Below the pieces are notes generated by a model. It did no database searches. It was not told where the DNA came from and was given only the letters and a program-made list of their open reading frames with translations. This document shows, one piece after another, positions 33,200 to 41,177 of a DNA stretch of 64,000 nucleotides. Position numbers and translations under genes: made by a program. The stretch is from Chloroflexota bacterium (GTDB lineage Bacteria > Chloroflexota > Dehalococcoidia > Tepidiformales > Tepidiformaceae). The first letter of the stretch is position 1. Every line of letters begins with the position of its first letter. The stretch lies in contig JAPPBY010000033.1 of assembly GCA_026702615.1 (NCBI GenBank), positions 223,100 to 287,099 on the forward strand. The letters are read 5' to 3'.

Positions 33200-33712
33200 G
33201 TGACGCTACTCGGAGAGCTGGAGGCAAGGCTGGAGGAGTCGGGCGGCGAGGGTGTGCTGGGCTTCCTGGAGGAGCGGCTGGGGGACGAGGCAGCGATGGG
33301 GACGGAGCTGGAGGACGCGGAGGCGGCGATCGAGGCGGCGGAGGTGGCGGAGGAGCGTTCGGAGTCGTGGATGATGGACGCGTTCGAGCGGTTCCCGATC
33401 GTGAACGCGCAGACGTTCCCGCACAGCTCGCACGTGGATCCGCGGGCGCACGCCGTGCTGGCGACGCACCGGCTAGCGCAGGGTTCGGGGCTCTACCTGC
33501 CTTCCGAGCTGCGGGCGATGCACGAGCGTGACGAGGTGTCGCGGGCGTGGCAGGCCCGCGAGGGCCTGCGCTTCCGCGTGTTCGCCACGATGATGCGGGC
33601 GGTAGGCGAGGCGATGGTGGAGGGCGGCGTGGGGGCCGCCGCCTACGTCTCGACCTGCCAGGAGACGGCGAAGGCGCTGGGCGGCATCGAGATCGCGGCG
33701 CCGCAGGCCTAG
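33200..33712 (+). CDS. Hypothetical protein, no family recognised
   Basis: The protein has 170 aa with a GTG start, 21 bp after the LLM gene. The N-terminal ~55 residues are rich in Glu and Ala and probably form a helical or coiled-coil region. The rest contains 'ERFPIVNAQTFPHSSHVDPRAH' (several His), 'LYLPSELRAMHERDEVSRAW' and a final small hydrophobic helix. There is no signal peptide. It may be an accessory to the LLM enzyme. Its TAG stop shares CTAG with the stop of the convergent LLM gene. Confidence 0.65.
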   Translation: MTLLGELEARLEESGGEGVLGFLEERLGDEAAMGTELEDAEAAIEAAEVAEERSESWMMDAFERFPIVNAQTFPHSSHVDPRAHAVLATHRLAQGSGLYLPSELRAMHERDEVSRAWQAREGLRFRVFATMMRAVGEAMVEGGVGAAAYVSTCQETAKALGGIEIAAPQA

Positions 33713-34593
33713 GCGATCAGCTTATCGAGGTCCTCGCGCATCTTCTCCATGGCGGAGGGAACGTCCTCGTCCTGGAGATTCCCGAGGAAGTCCTCGCGGC
33801 CCATCATCAGGCGAGTGACGCCGATCTCCTCGAGCTGGCCGAGGGGCATGCGGGAGAGGACCGCCGTGCTGCACTGGATCTGGGGCCTGGGCTTGCCCTG
33901 CTCCTCGGCCAACCGCTGGAGCTTGGCCGCTTCGTCGGCGAACTCCTCGATGGGGGTGAAGCGGCCGCGCAGGTCCTCGGTGAAGCGCATGTGGATAGCG
34001 GGCATCCAGCCGTCGCAGTAGTTGACGACGCGGTTGAGGACGGTCGGGCCGGCGCCGCCGAGGATGATGGGCGGGTGGGGGTCCTGCACGGGCTTGGGCC
34101 ACTGCCAGGTGGGGGGGAAATCGACCAGGCGGCCGTGGTACTCGGCAACCTCGTTCGTCCAGAGGGTCTTCATGGCCTCAACCTTCTCGCGCATGAGGCG
34201 GAAGCGGGTGTAGGGGTCGACGCCGTGCGCCTCCATCTCCTCGATGTTCCAGCCGGCGCCGATGCCGAAGACGACGCGCCCGTTCGAGATCTGGTCGAGC
34301 GTGGCGACTTCCTTAGCGGTGTGGATGGTGTCGCGCTGGGGGACGAGGGCGAGGCTGGTGATGACCTTGATCTTCTCCGTGACGGCGGCGGCCGCGGCCA
34401 GCGAGACGAAGGGGTCGAACATGCTCTTGTAGCCCATGGGCGTCTCCGCCGCGAGGGGGAAGTCCGTGGCGAGGGGCATGTGCGAGTGCTCGGGTACCCC
34501 GAGGCACTCGAACCCGACGCGCTCGGCCTCGCGGGCAACGTTGACGATGCTCGCGTTGAAGTGCATGGGGGCGTAGTTCAGGCCGAACTCCAT
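33709..34593 (-). CDS. LLM-class F420-dependent oxidoreductase, tandem copy A
   Basis: The protein has 294 aa, TIGR03619-type: 'MEFGLNYAPMHFNASIVNVA', 'ISNGRVVFGIGAGWNIEEME', 'PPIILGGAGPTVLNRVVNYC'. It is a clear tandem duplicate of 34636-35523, with long near-identical blocks ('TRFRLMREKVEAMKTLWTNE' against 'TRFRVMREKVEAIKTLWTNE'). The two are 42 bp apart on the same strand. The ATG has GGGAGG at 6-7 nt. The substrates of the two copies probably differ, since active-site loop residues differ near the C-terminus. Confidence 0.9.
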   Translation of the reverse strand: MEFGLNYAPMHFNASIVNVAREAERVGFECLGVPEHSHMPLATDFPLAAETPMGYKSMFDPFVSLAAAAAVTEKIKVITSLALVPQRDTIHTAKEVATLDQISNGRVVFGIGAGWNIEEMEAHGVDPYTRFRLMREKVEAMKTLWTNEVAEYHGRLVDFPPTWQWPKPVQDPHPPIILGGAGPTVLNRVVNYCDGWMPAIHMRFTEDLRGRFTPIEEFADEAAKLQRLAEEQGKPRPQIQCSTAVLSRMPLGQLEEIGVTRLMMGREDFLGNLQDEDVPSAMEKMREDLDKLIA

Positions 34594-34635
34594 GGGTGAC
34601 CTCCCGGTTTCTGGTGGCGGAGTGGACGGTGGCCG

Positions 34636-35523
34636 CTAGCCGGTCAGGGCGTCGACGCGCTCGCGGGCCTGCTCGAGGGCGGGCCGGACGCCGTCGTCGT
34701 CAACGGCATCGAGACCGCCTCCGCCGACGCCCACCATGAGACGGGTGACGCCGATCTCCTCGAGCTGCCCGAGGGGGATGCGCGTCAGGATCTCGGAGCC
34801 GCACTGGATGTGGGGGCGGGGGCGGCCCCGCTCCTCGGCCATCCGCTGCAGCTTCGCCACTTCGTCGGGGAACTCCTCGACGGGGGTGAACCGACCGCGC
34901 AGGTCCTCGGTGAAGTTCATGTGGACGGCGGGGAGCCACCCCTCGCAGTAGTTGACAACGCGGTTGAGGACGTTGGGGCCGGCGCCGCCCATGAGGATGG
35001 GCGGGTGGGGGTCCTGCACGGGCTTGGGCCACTGCCAGGTGGGCGGGACTTCGACGTGGCGGCCGTGGTACTCGGCCACCTCGTTCGTCCAGAGGGTCTT
35101 GATGGCCTCGACCTTCTCGCGCATCACACGGAAGCGGGTCTTCGGGTCGGTGCCGTGCGCCTCCATCTCCTCCTCGTTCCATCCGGCGCCGATGCCCAGA
35201 ACGACGCGTCCGTTGGATATCTGGTCCAGGGTGGCGACTTCCTTGGCGGTGTGGATGGGGTCGCGCTGGGGGATGAGGGCGATGGAGGTGCCGAGCCTCA
35301 GGTTCTCGGTGACGGCAGCGGCGGCGGCGAGCGCGACGAAGGGGTCGTACATGCTCTTGTAGATCATGGGCGTCTCGGGGGCGAGCGGGAAATCCGTCGC
35401 GAGCGGCATGTGCGAGTGTTCGGGAACGAAGAGCGACTCAAACCCGAGGCGCTCGGCCTCGCGGGCGACAACGACGGGGCTCGCGTTGTAGTGCGTCGGG
35501 GCGTAGCTCACGCCGAATTCCAC
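34636..35523 (-). CDS. LLM-class F420-dependent oxidoreductase, tandem copy B
   Basis: The protein has 295 aa and starts with GTG at 35523, 5 nt after AGGAGG; an out-of-frame ATG overlaps the site. It carries the same segments as copy A: 'MEFGVSYAPTHYNASPVVVA', 'ISNGRVVLGIGAGWNEEEME' and 'PPILMGGAGPNVLNRVVNYC'. It is the upstream member of the tandem pair. A TAGGCT-like box about 50 bp upstream in the gap may be the promoter. Together with copy A it makes a small minus-strand unit next to the DUF3179 gene. Confidence 0.9.
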   Translation of the reverse strand: MEFGVSYAPTHYNASPVVVAREAERLGFESLFVPEHSHMPLATDFPLAPETPMIYKSMYDPFVALAAAAAVTENLRLGTSIALIPQRDPIHTAKEVATLDQISNGRVVLGIGAGWNEEEMEAHGTDPKTRFRVMREKVEAIKTLWTNEVAEYHGRHVEVPPTWQWPKPVQDPHPPILMGGAGPNVLNRVVNYCEGWLPAVHMNFTEDLRGRFTPVEEFPDEVAKLQRMAEERGRPRPHIQCGSEILTRIPLGQLEEIGVTRLMVGVGGGGLDAVDDDGVRPALEQARERVDALTG

Positions 35524-35613
35524 ATGGACCTCCTGGGTGGCGGGCAGGGGAACCCCACGCCCGGATGCAGCGCGCCTAGCCTACCGGTTCGCGACCCCAG
35601 CCGCGCCGCGGGC

Positions 35614-36948
35614 TCAGGGGGATGGTTCCCAGATCATGCCGCGGGGGTTGAAGGCGGCCCAGGCGAACCAGAAGGGCGTGCCGTGGTTGACGGGCGCCAG
35701 GCGCGACCCTGCGAGGGGGCCGTCGAGGGCGAGGCCCGTCACATCCCAGGTCGAGCCGGTCTGGTCGTCCTCGAAGCGGCCGGGGGCCACGACCGTAAAG
35801 GTGAGGGCCCGGCCATCGACCTCGGCGAAGTAGGCGGCGGCGCTGCCGATGTCGCGGGAGGCCGCGATCTCGAAGTCATCGAGGGGGGACAGCGTCCCGG
35901 GCGCCCAGAAGACCACGACCTCGGTTCCGGCGAGGTCGACGGTCGCGAGTGCAAGCTCGGTGAGCGTCGACAAGGGGACGGCGATGGCGGTCTCTTCAGC
36001 GGAGAGGGCCACGACGCGTTCGAGAGCGGGGAGGCGGGAGTCGGGCCGCCGTTGGAAATAGCGGGAGAGACCGCCGCTGTCATAGTTGGGGAAGGGGTTT
36101 GTGCCGTAACGGAAGTTGAAGTCGGTCTCCTCGGTGAGGATGTCGGCATCGGGGAAGGATCGCTTGAAGTCGGCGAAGGAGAGGACGCTCATGGGGAGCG
36201 CGCGGAGATAGACGCCGGCGTGGCGTCCGACGATGCCCTCGCCGGTGGCCTGCTGCCACCAGGTCTCGGTCTGGCGGTCCCACATGATGAGGTCGGAGTG
36301 GCGCAGGTTGCCGGAGACGCCGAAGTCGAGCACCTCGCCGTCGACGCGGCGGTCGAATGCGAGAACGGTGTTGCAGAGCGGGCAGAAGGAGGCGATGACG
36401 GGCACGCCGTCGACGACGTCGTTGACGATCTCGTGGAAGGTGAGCACGTGGAGGGGGTAGCCGCGGACGACCTCGCCGACGCGCAGCACGCCAATGGGCA
36501 GGTTCCCGGCGTAGTCGACCTCGTCGAGGGGGGCGAAGCGGGCGACCCCGTAGGGTCCGTCGGTGGAGACGGCGCCGGGGGCGTCGAGGGCGACGATGCA
36601 GTCGCGGGCACCGCAGCCGCGGATGATCTGGCCGAAGGGCACGGTGTGGCGGGACCAGTCCTGGTCGGGCCAGTCGCGGCAGAAGTCGGGGGGCAGGCGG
36701 ACGATATCAACGTGGCCGGAGGGGTCGGTGTGGTGGGCGTAGGGGCACTCGACCTCGTCAGGCTCGGCAGGCGCCGCCGCGGGGGTGGGCGTGGGGACGG
36801 GGGTTGCGGGCGTTGGGGTGGCGGCGTCGGGAGTTGGGGTGGCAGCGTCGGGGGTTGCAGGGGTCTCGGGAATTGCGGGGGAATCGTTCCCGCAGGCAGC
36901 GGCGAGAACGAGGACGGTCGCGATGAACGGCAGGGCGAGGCGGTTCAC
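35614..36948 (-). CDS. DUF3179 domain lipoprotein
   Basis: The protein has 444 aa with a GTG start. The N-terminus is a lipoprotein signal: a hydrophobic stretch ending in 'VLAAAC' with the lipid-accepting Cys at ~20. A Pro/Thr/Ala repeat stalk ('TPDAATPTP' units) follows, then the DUF3179 core with 'SFCPLCNTVLAFDRRVDG', 'LDFGVSGNLRHSDLIMWDRQ' and 'TETWWQQATGEGIVG'. The function of DUF3179 is unknown; the CPLC pair and conserved Trp/Arg suggest a redox or binding role on the outer face. It follows the five binding-protein genes after a terminator and has its own leaderless-type -10 box. Confidence 0.92.
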   Translation of the reverse strand: MNRLALPFIATVLVLAAACGNDSPAIPETPATPDAATPTPDAATPTPATPVPTPTPAAAPAEPDEVECPYAHHTDPSGHVDIVRLPPDFCRDWPDQDWSRHTVPFGQIIRGCGARDCIVALDAPGAVSTDGPYGVARFAPLDEVDYAGNLPIGVLRVGEVVRGYPLHVLTFHEIVNDVVDGVPVIASFCPLCNTVLAFDRRVDGEVLDFGVSGNLRHSDLIMWDRQTETWWQQATGEGIVGRHAGVYLRALPMSVLSFADFKRSFPDADILTEETDFNFRYGTNPFPNYDSGGLSRYFQRRPDSRLPALERVVALSAEETAIAVPLSTLTELALATVDLAGTEVVVFWAPGTLSPLDDFEIAASRDIGSAAAYFAEVDGRALTFTVVAPGRFEDDQTGSTWDVTGLALDGPLAGSRLAPVNHGTPFWFAWAAFNPRGMIWEPSP

Positions 36949-36955
36949 CCGGACG

Positions 36956-36961
36956 ATGCTA
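36956..36961 (-). promoter_or_regulatory. TAGCAT -10-like box for a leaderless GTG start at 36948
   Basis: On the minus strand TAGCAT lies 7 nt before the GTG of the DUF3179 gene, with no Shine-Dalgarno sequence. It has the same geometry as the other leaderless candidates, but matches the consensus at only four of six positions. Confidence 0.35.
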
Positions 36962-36992
36962 CCGCTCTGGCGGAATCGAGTATGCGAAGGAG

Positions 36993-37025
36993 GTAAAGAA
37001 AGGCCCGCCCCAGCGGGCGGGCCTT
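36993..37025 (-). terminator. Rho-independent terminator after solute-binding protein 5
   Basis: A perfect 11-bp stem AAGGCCCGCCC with a 4-nt loop (37000-37025) is followed on the minus strand by TTCTTT. Confidence 0.8.
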
Positions 37026-37068
37026 CTGTGCTGGTCGAACGCCCGGAGGCGCCCAGGTGGCGAAGGGC

Positions 37069-38979
37069 CTAGGTCTCGTCGATCCACATGGACTCGCGAC
37101 GGAAGGCGTAGGCGTTGAGCCAGTCGTTGAGGCCGAAGTCCCGCAGGCGGGAGCTGAAGCCGTAGTACGACACGGAGCTGATGGGGAGCCCCCAGTTGCA
37201 CCAGTGGTTATCGAGGATCCAGCGCTGGACATCCGTGAGGATCTCGGCGCGGGCCTCGACGTCGCTCTCGGCTTCCTGCGCCTCCAGCATCCCGATAAGG
37301 GTGACCGAGTCCTCGGCGATCTCCTTGCGGGGTGAGTCGGCACGGTGGTTGAAGGCGACGTACCCGTAGACGCGGGGGTCGTAGTTGATGAGGTGGCTGT
37401 CGTTGGGGAGACCAGTGGTACCGCCGCTATCGCCGGTGCCGTAACTGAGGATGTCCCAGTCCTTCACATCCGAGCTCTGGTCGTTTGCGCGAGCCGCCCA
37501 GCTGTTGATGTCGACCGCCTCGACTTCGGTCTCGATGCCGAGCGAGGTGGCGATGGACTGCGCGACGAAGTCGCTGATCTCCTGCTGGAGAGGCGGACCT
37601 GTGTACTGGAAGACCTTGAGCTTCTCGATGGGGTGGATGAAGTCCGCCGCCGCCCAGAGGGCCCTGGCCTCTTGCGGGTCGTGGCGGTACCAGGTGGCCA
37701 GCTCTTGCTGGCTCAGCTTCTGGTAGTGGGGAAGGAGATCCGAAATGGGAGCGGCCAGCTGGCCGCCGCGCGGGCGAATGGCCGCGATGAAGCCCTCGTA
37801 GTCGAACGCCTTCTGGAGCGCCTGGCGGGAGCGCTTGTCGTGGAACTTGCCGCCGTCCATGCCCTGGGAGGCACGCCCGCCGGCGGGGACTTCGTACACC
37901 TTGACGTGGTCCTGACCGTCGAACTCGGGGAGCTCGAGGGGGTCGACCGACGAGAAGACGTCGAGGTCACCAGCGAGGAAGGAGGCCTTGGCCGCCGTCG
38001 TGTCGGGGATGATGCGCGTCTCCCACGCGTCGATGTAGGGCCCGTCCTCGACGAAGCCGTCGTCCGCCGGGGTGTGCTTGTGGTAGTCGGCCCAGCGCTC
38101 CAGCCGGGTGCCGGTGGCAGTTCGGCTGACAAGCCTGTAGGGGCCGCTCGTCGTGCCTTCGGGCAGGTCGTGGATGCTGTACATGTCTTCCGTCGTGCCG
38201 TCGGCCAGCTCGACCGAACTCTCGAACTTCCCGTGTTCCTCGACCATGCGGGGGTTGATGAAGGAGTAGTAGTGGCGTGCACGGTAGACGGTCGCGTCGG
38301 CGTTGGGGCGGCTCCAGTGCTCGACGATGGTGTTCTCGTCCGCCGCCTCGAATTCGTCGACGAAGTCGAACCCGGAGCTGGTGACGTGCGTACCACCCAG
38401 AGCCAGATACAGCTTGGGGAGGCGACCAAAGCTGAAGGCCACGGCCTCCGAGGTAACGGGGTCGCCGTTGTGGAACTGCATGCCCGGGCGGAGGCTCCAC
38501 ACGAGGGTCGTGGGGTCCACCTGCTCGAAGCCGGTCATCCCATCCATCGCGAAGAGGTTCTTCGTGGGCTGGTAGGTGTACGGCTGGGTCATGGTGGCAT
38601 GGGTCACTTCGGTGTTGAGCACGTGGAAGATGCCCGGGTCCATGCCGGCGTCCTCGCCGGTCTTCCACCACTTGAGCGTGCCGCCGTGCTTGTCGGCAGG
38701 GGCCTCGGTGGCCGCGGCAGCCTGCTCCTCGGCAGCGGCCTCGGTGGCCGCAGCGGCCTGCTCTTCGGCAGCAGCCTCAGTGGCGGCAGCGGCAGCCTGC
38801 GTCGCGGCGGCAGCCTGGGTGGCCGCGGGCGCAGCCGCGTCGTCGTCGTCATCGTCATCGCCGCAACCCGCGAGGATTGCGGCGGAGCCGGCCGCGGCAA
38901 CGCCGCTGCCAACAAGGAAACTGCGACGGCTCAGCGGCCGGCGGCGGAGTCTCTGCCAATAGTTCTCGTTGTCACGCAT
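37069..38979 (-). CDS. ABC transporter solute-binding lipoprotein (SBP_bac_5), tandem copy 5
   Basis: The protein has 636 aa. The N-terminus 'RRRPLSRRSFLVGSG' is a Tat motif, leading to lipobox 'ILAGC'. Seven Asp and an Ala/Thr/Glu/Gln-rich linker of about 60 residues follow the lipid Cys. The binding domain carries the family 5 signature 'LVWSLRPGMQFHNGDPVTSE'. It would bind peptides, nickel chelates, opines or other small solutes at the outer membrane face. It is the most diverged copy: 'RPGMQFHNGDPV' here against 'RPGMKFHNGD' in copies 1-4, and 'KLYLALGGTHVTSSGFDFV' against 'KLYRALDGTHTTRTG'. It has its own promoter, leader hairpin and terminator. Confidence 0.93.
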   Translation of the reverse strand: MRDNENYWQRLRRRPLSRRSFLVGSGVAAAGSAAILAGCGDDDDDDDAAAPAATQAAAATQAAAAATEAAAEEQAAAATEAAAEEQAAAATEAPADKHGGTLKWWKTGEDAGMDPGIFHVLNTEVTHATMTQPYTYQPTKNLFAMDGMTGFEQVDPTTLVWSLRPGMQFHNGDPVTSEAVAFSFGRLPKLYLALGGTHVTSSGFDFVDEFEAADENTIVEHWSRPNADATVYRARHYYSFINPRMVEEHGKFESSVELADGTTEDMYSIHDLPEGTTSGPYRLVSRTATGTRLERWADYHKHTPADDGFVEDGPYIDAWETRIIPDTTAAKASFLAGDLDVFSSVDPLELPEFDGQDHVKVYEVPAGGRASQGMDGGKFHDKRSRQALQKAFDYEGFIAAIRPRGGQLAAPISDLLPHYQKLSQQELATWYRHDPQEARALWAAADFIHPIEKLKVFQYTGPPLQQEISDFVAQSIATSLGIETEVEAVDINSWAARANDQSSDVKDWDILSYGTGDSGGTTGLPNDSHLINYDPRVYGYVAFNHRADSPRKEIAEDSVTLIGMLEAQEAESDVEARAEILTDVQRWILDNHWCNWGLPISSVSYYGFSSRLRDFGLNDWLNAYAFRRESMWIDET

Positions 38980-38993
38980 GGAGACCGATCCCT

Positions 38994-39020
38994 CCCCAGA
39001 TTTGGGGTTGCCCCAGTATA
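38994..39020 (-). promoter_or_regulatory. TATACT -10 box and RBS-proximal leader hairpin, copy 5
   Basis: On the minus strand TATACT (39015-39020) is followed by CCCCA-AATC-TGGGG (38994-39007), a 5-bp stem with a 4-nt loop. Its 3' arm is the first part of the GGGGAGGG ribosome-binding sequence. The start is at 38979. Confidence 0.5.
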
Positions 39021-39036
39021 CCCAGTGGCGACCGTA

Positions 39037-39072
39037 CGCAAGAACAAGGCCCGCCCCGGGGGGCGGGCCTTG
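39037..39072 (-). terminator. Rho-independent terminator after solute-binding protein 4
   Basis: A 13-bp stem (CAAGGCCCGCCCC pairing across 39045-39072) with a very small loop is followed on the minus strand by TTCTTGCG. The T-run is short, but the site is repeated after each copy. Confidence 0.7.
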
Positions 39073-39114
39073 CTGTGCTGGTCGAGCGCCGGAGGCGCCC
39101 GGTGGCCGGAAGGG

Positions 39115-41028
39115 TTAGGACTCCTGGAGCCACATGGACTCGCGGCGCCGGTCGTAGAAGTTCAACCAGTCCGCGATGCCCTGGTCCTGCAGCCTCGAGC
39201 TGAAGCCGTAGTAGGAGACCGTGCTGTTGGGCAGCTTCCAGTTGCACCAGTGATTGTCGAGGATCCAGCGCTGGACCTCGGTGAGCAGCTCGGCCCGGGC
39301 CTCGACGTCCGTCTCGGCCTCCTGGGCGTTCAGCATTTCGGAGATCGTGACCGAGCCCTCGGCGATCTCCTTGCGTGACGACTCCGCGTAGTGGTTGAAG
39401 GCGTTGAAGCCGTAGGCTCGCGGGTCGTAGTGGATGAGGTGGGTGTCGTTGGGCACGCCCGTCGTCCCACCGCTGGTGCCGGTACCGTAGCTGAGGATCT
39501 CCCAGTCCTTGACCGGCTCGTCGCGGTTGACGGCGCGAGCCGCCCAGGTGTTGACGTCGACGGCTTCGACTTCCGTCTCGATGTCGAGCGCCTTCGCCAG
39601 GGTCTGCGCCATGAAGTCGCTGATCTCGTGCATCAGCGGATCTCCGGTCGACTGGAAGACCTTGATCTTGTCGACGGGCACCTCGAAGTCGGCAGCCGCC
39701 CAGAGCTGGCGGGCTTCCTGCGGGTCGTAGCGAAGCCACTGCTTGAGATCCTCCTGGCCCAGCTTCTGGTAGGCCGAGAGGAGGTCGGAGATAGGAGCGG
39801 CGTAGGCGCCGCCGAGGGGGCGGATGGCCGCGATGAAGCCCTCGTAGTCGAAGGCCTTCTGCAGTGCCTGCCGCGAGCGCTTGTCGTGGAACTTGCCACC
39901 GTCCATGCCCTGCCCGGCGAAGCCGCCGGCAGGCAGCTCGACGATTTTGACATGGTCCTGGCCGTCGAACTCGGGAAGCTCGAGCGGGTCCACGCCGGCG
40001 TAGACATCAAGGTCGCCTGCGAGGAAGGCGGCCTTGGCGGCCACGTTGTCGGGGATGATGCGTGTCTCCCAGGCATCGATGTAGGGGCCGTCCTCGACGA
40101 ATCCATCGTCCGCCGGGCTGTGCTTGTGGTAGTCGGGCCAGCGCTCCACGCGCGTGCCGGTCGTGTCCCGCTTCGTGAGCGTGTAGGGACCGCTTCCGGA
40201 CCCGGGGGGAAGCGTCTGGATGCTGTAGATGTCCTCGATCGTCCCATCGGGATGCTCGTAGGAGCCCTCGAACTTGCCGTGCTCATCGACCATGCGGGGG
40301 TTGATGAACGAGTAGTAGTGACGGGCCCGATACACCGGCGCGTCCGCGTTGGGGCGGTTCCAGTGCTCCGTGACCGTCAACTCGTCCGAGGGTTCGAAGC
40401 TGTCGACGAAGACGAAGCCGGTTCGCGTGGTGTGCGTCCCATCCAGCGCGCGGTACAGCTTCTCCAGGCGGCCGAAGCTGAAGGCCACGGCCTCGGAGTC
40501 GACGGCATCGCCGTTGTGGAACTTCATGCCGGGGCGGATGCTCCACACGAAGGTCGTCGGATCGACCTGCTCGAAGCCCACCATGCCGTCCATCGCGAAC
40601 AGGTTCTTGGTGGGCTGGTAGGTGTAGGGCTGAGTCAACGTCGAGTACAGAACCTCGGTGTTGGCAACGTGGAACACGCCGGGGTCGAGACCCGCGTCCT
40701 CCTCTGTCTTCCACATCTTGAGGGTGCCGCCGCGCTTGTGGGAGTCGTCCGCCGCAGCAGCGGCAGCCTCGGTGGCGGCAGCCGTCGCAGCGGCGGCAGC
40801 TTCGGTCGCTGCCTCAGTGGCGGCGGCGGCAGCTTCGGTCGCGGCAGCCTCGGTAGCGGCGGCTGCCTGGGTGGCGGCGGCGGCGGGCTCGTCATCATCG
40901 TCGTCGTCGCCGCAACCCGCGAGGATGGCGGCAGAGCCAGCCGCAGCGACGCTGCTGCCGACAAGGAAACTGCGCCGGCTCACCGGCCGGCGGCGGAGCC
41001 TCTGCCAATAGTTCTCGTTATCGCGCAC
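39115..41028 (-). CDS. ABC transporter solute-binding lipoprotein (SBP_bac_5), tandem copy 4
   Basis: The protein has 637 aa with a GTG start, unlike the other four. The Tat signal 'RRRPVSRRSFLVGSS' and lipobox 'ILAGC' are followed by six Asp and an extended Ala/Thr/Glu linker with 'TEAA' units. The binding-domain signature is 'FVWSIRPGMKFHNGDAVDSE'. Sequence blocks such as 'KFHDKRSRQALQKAFDYEG' are identical with copies 1 and 5. Differences cluster in the ligand-cleft regions, for example 'KIVELPAGGFAGQGMDGG' against 'KVYEVPAGGRASQGMDGG' in copy 5, suggesting altered ligand range. It has its own -10 and terminator. Confidence 0.93.
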   Translation of the reverse strand: MRDNENYWQRLRRRPVSRRSFLVGSSVAAAGSAAILAGCGDDDDDDEPAAAATQAAAATEAAATEAAAAATEAATEAAAAATAAATEAAAAAADDSHKRGGTLKMWKTEEDAGLDPGVFHVANTEVLYSTLTQPYTYQPTKNLFAMDGMVGFEQVDPTTFVWSIRPGMKFHNGDAVDSEAVAFSFGRLEKLYRALDGTHTTRTGFVFVDSFEPSDELTVTEHWNRPNADAPVYRARHYYSFINPRMVDEHGKFEGSYEHPDGTIEDIYSIQTLPPGSGSGPYTLTKRDTTGTRVERWPDYHKHSPADDGFVEDGPYIDAWETRIIPDNVAAKAAFLAGDLDVYAGVDPLELPEFDGQDHVKIVELPAGGFAGQGMDGGKFHDKRSRQALQKAFDYEGFIAAIRPLGGAYAAPISDLLSAYQKLGQEDLKQWLRYDPQEARQLWAAADFEVPVDKIKVFQSTGDPLMHEISDFMAQTLAKALDIETEVEAVDVNTWAARAVNRDEPVKDWEILSYGTGTSGGTTGVPNDTHLIHYDPRAYGFNAFNHYAESSRKEIAEGSVTISEMLNAQEAETDVEARAELLTEVQRWILDNHWCNWKLPNSTVSYYGFSSRLQDQGIADWLNFYDRRRESMWLQES

Positions 41029-41041
41029 TCAGATACCCCTC

Positions 41042-41069
41042 CCCAGGAATTTGGGATTGGCACAGTATA
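41042..41069 (-). promoter_or_regulatory. TATACT -10 box and RBS-proximal leader hairpin, copy 4
   Basis: On the minus strand TGCG-TATACT (41064-41069) precedes CCCA...TGGG arms (41042-41055, 6-nt loop). The 3' arm overlaps GGGGAGGGG, the ribosome-binding site for the GTG at 41028. Confidence 0.45.
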
Positions 41070-41096
41070 CGCACCGGCGCAAGGGGGTAGAGGCCC

Positions 41097-41129
41097 AAAG
41101 GAAAGGGCCCGCCCAAATGGGCGGGCCCT
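41097..41129 (-). terminator. Rho-independent terminator after solute-binding protein 3
   Basis: A 12-bp perfect stem AGGGCCCGCCCA with a 2-nt loop in its tightest form (41104-41129) is followed on the minus strand by TTTCCTTT. Confidence 0.75.
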
Positions 41130-41177
41130 CTGCTGGCCAGTTGGGACGCTCAGCGAGCGCCCTGCTGGAAAGAACGA

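Noticed and set aside
38700..38870. Repeated GC-rich units in the Ala/Thr/Glu linker, CRISPR-like at first sight
   Set aside because: They are in frame, encode a low-complexity linker, and lack constant spacing or unique spacers.
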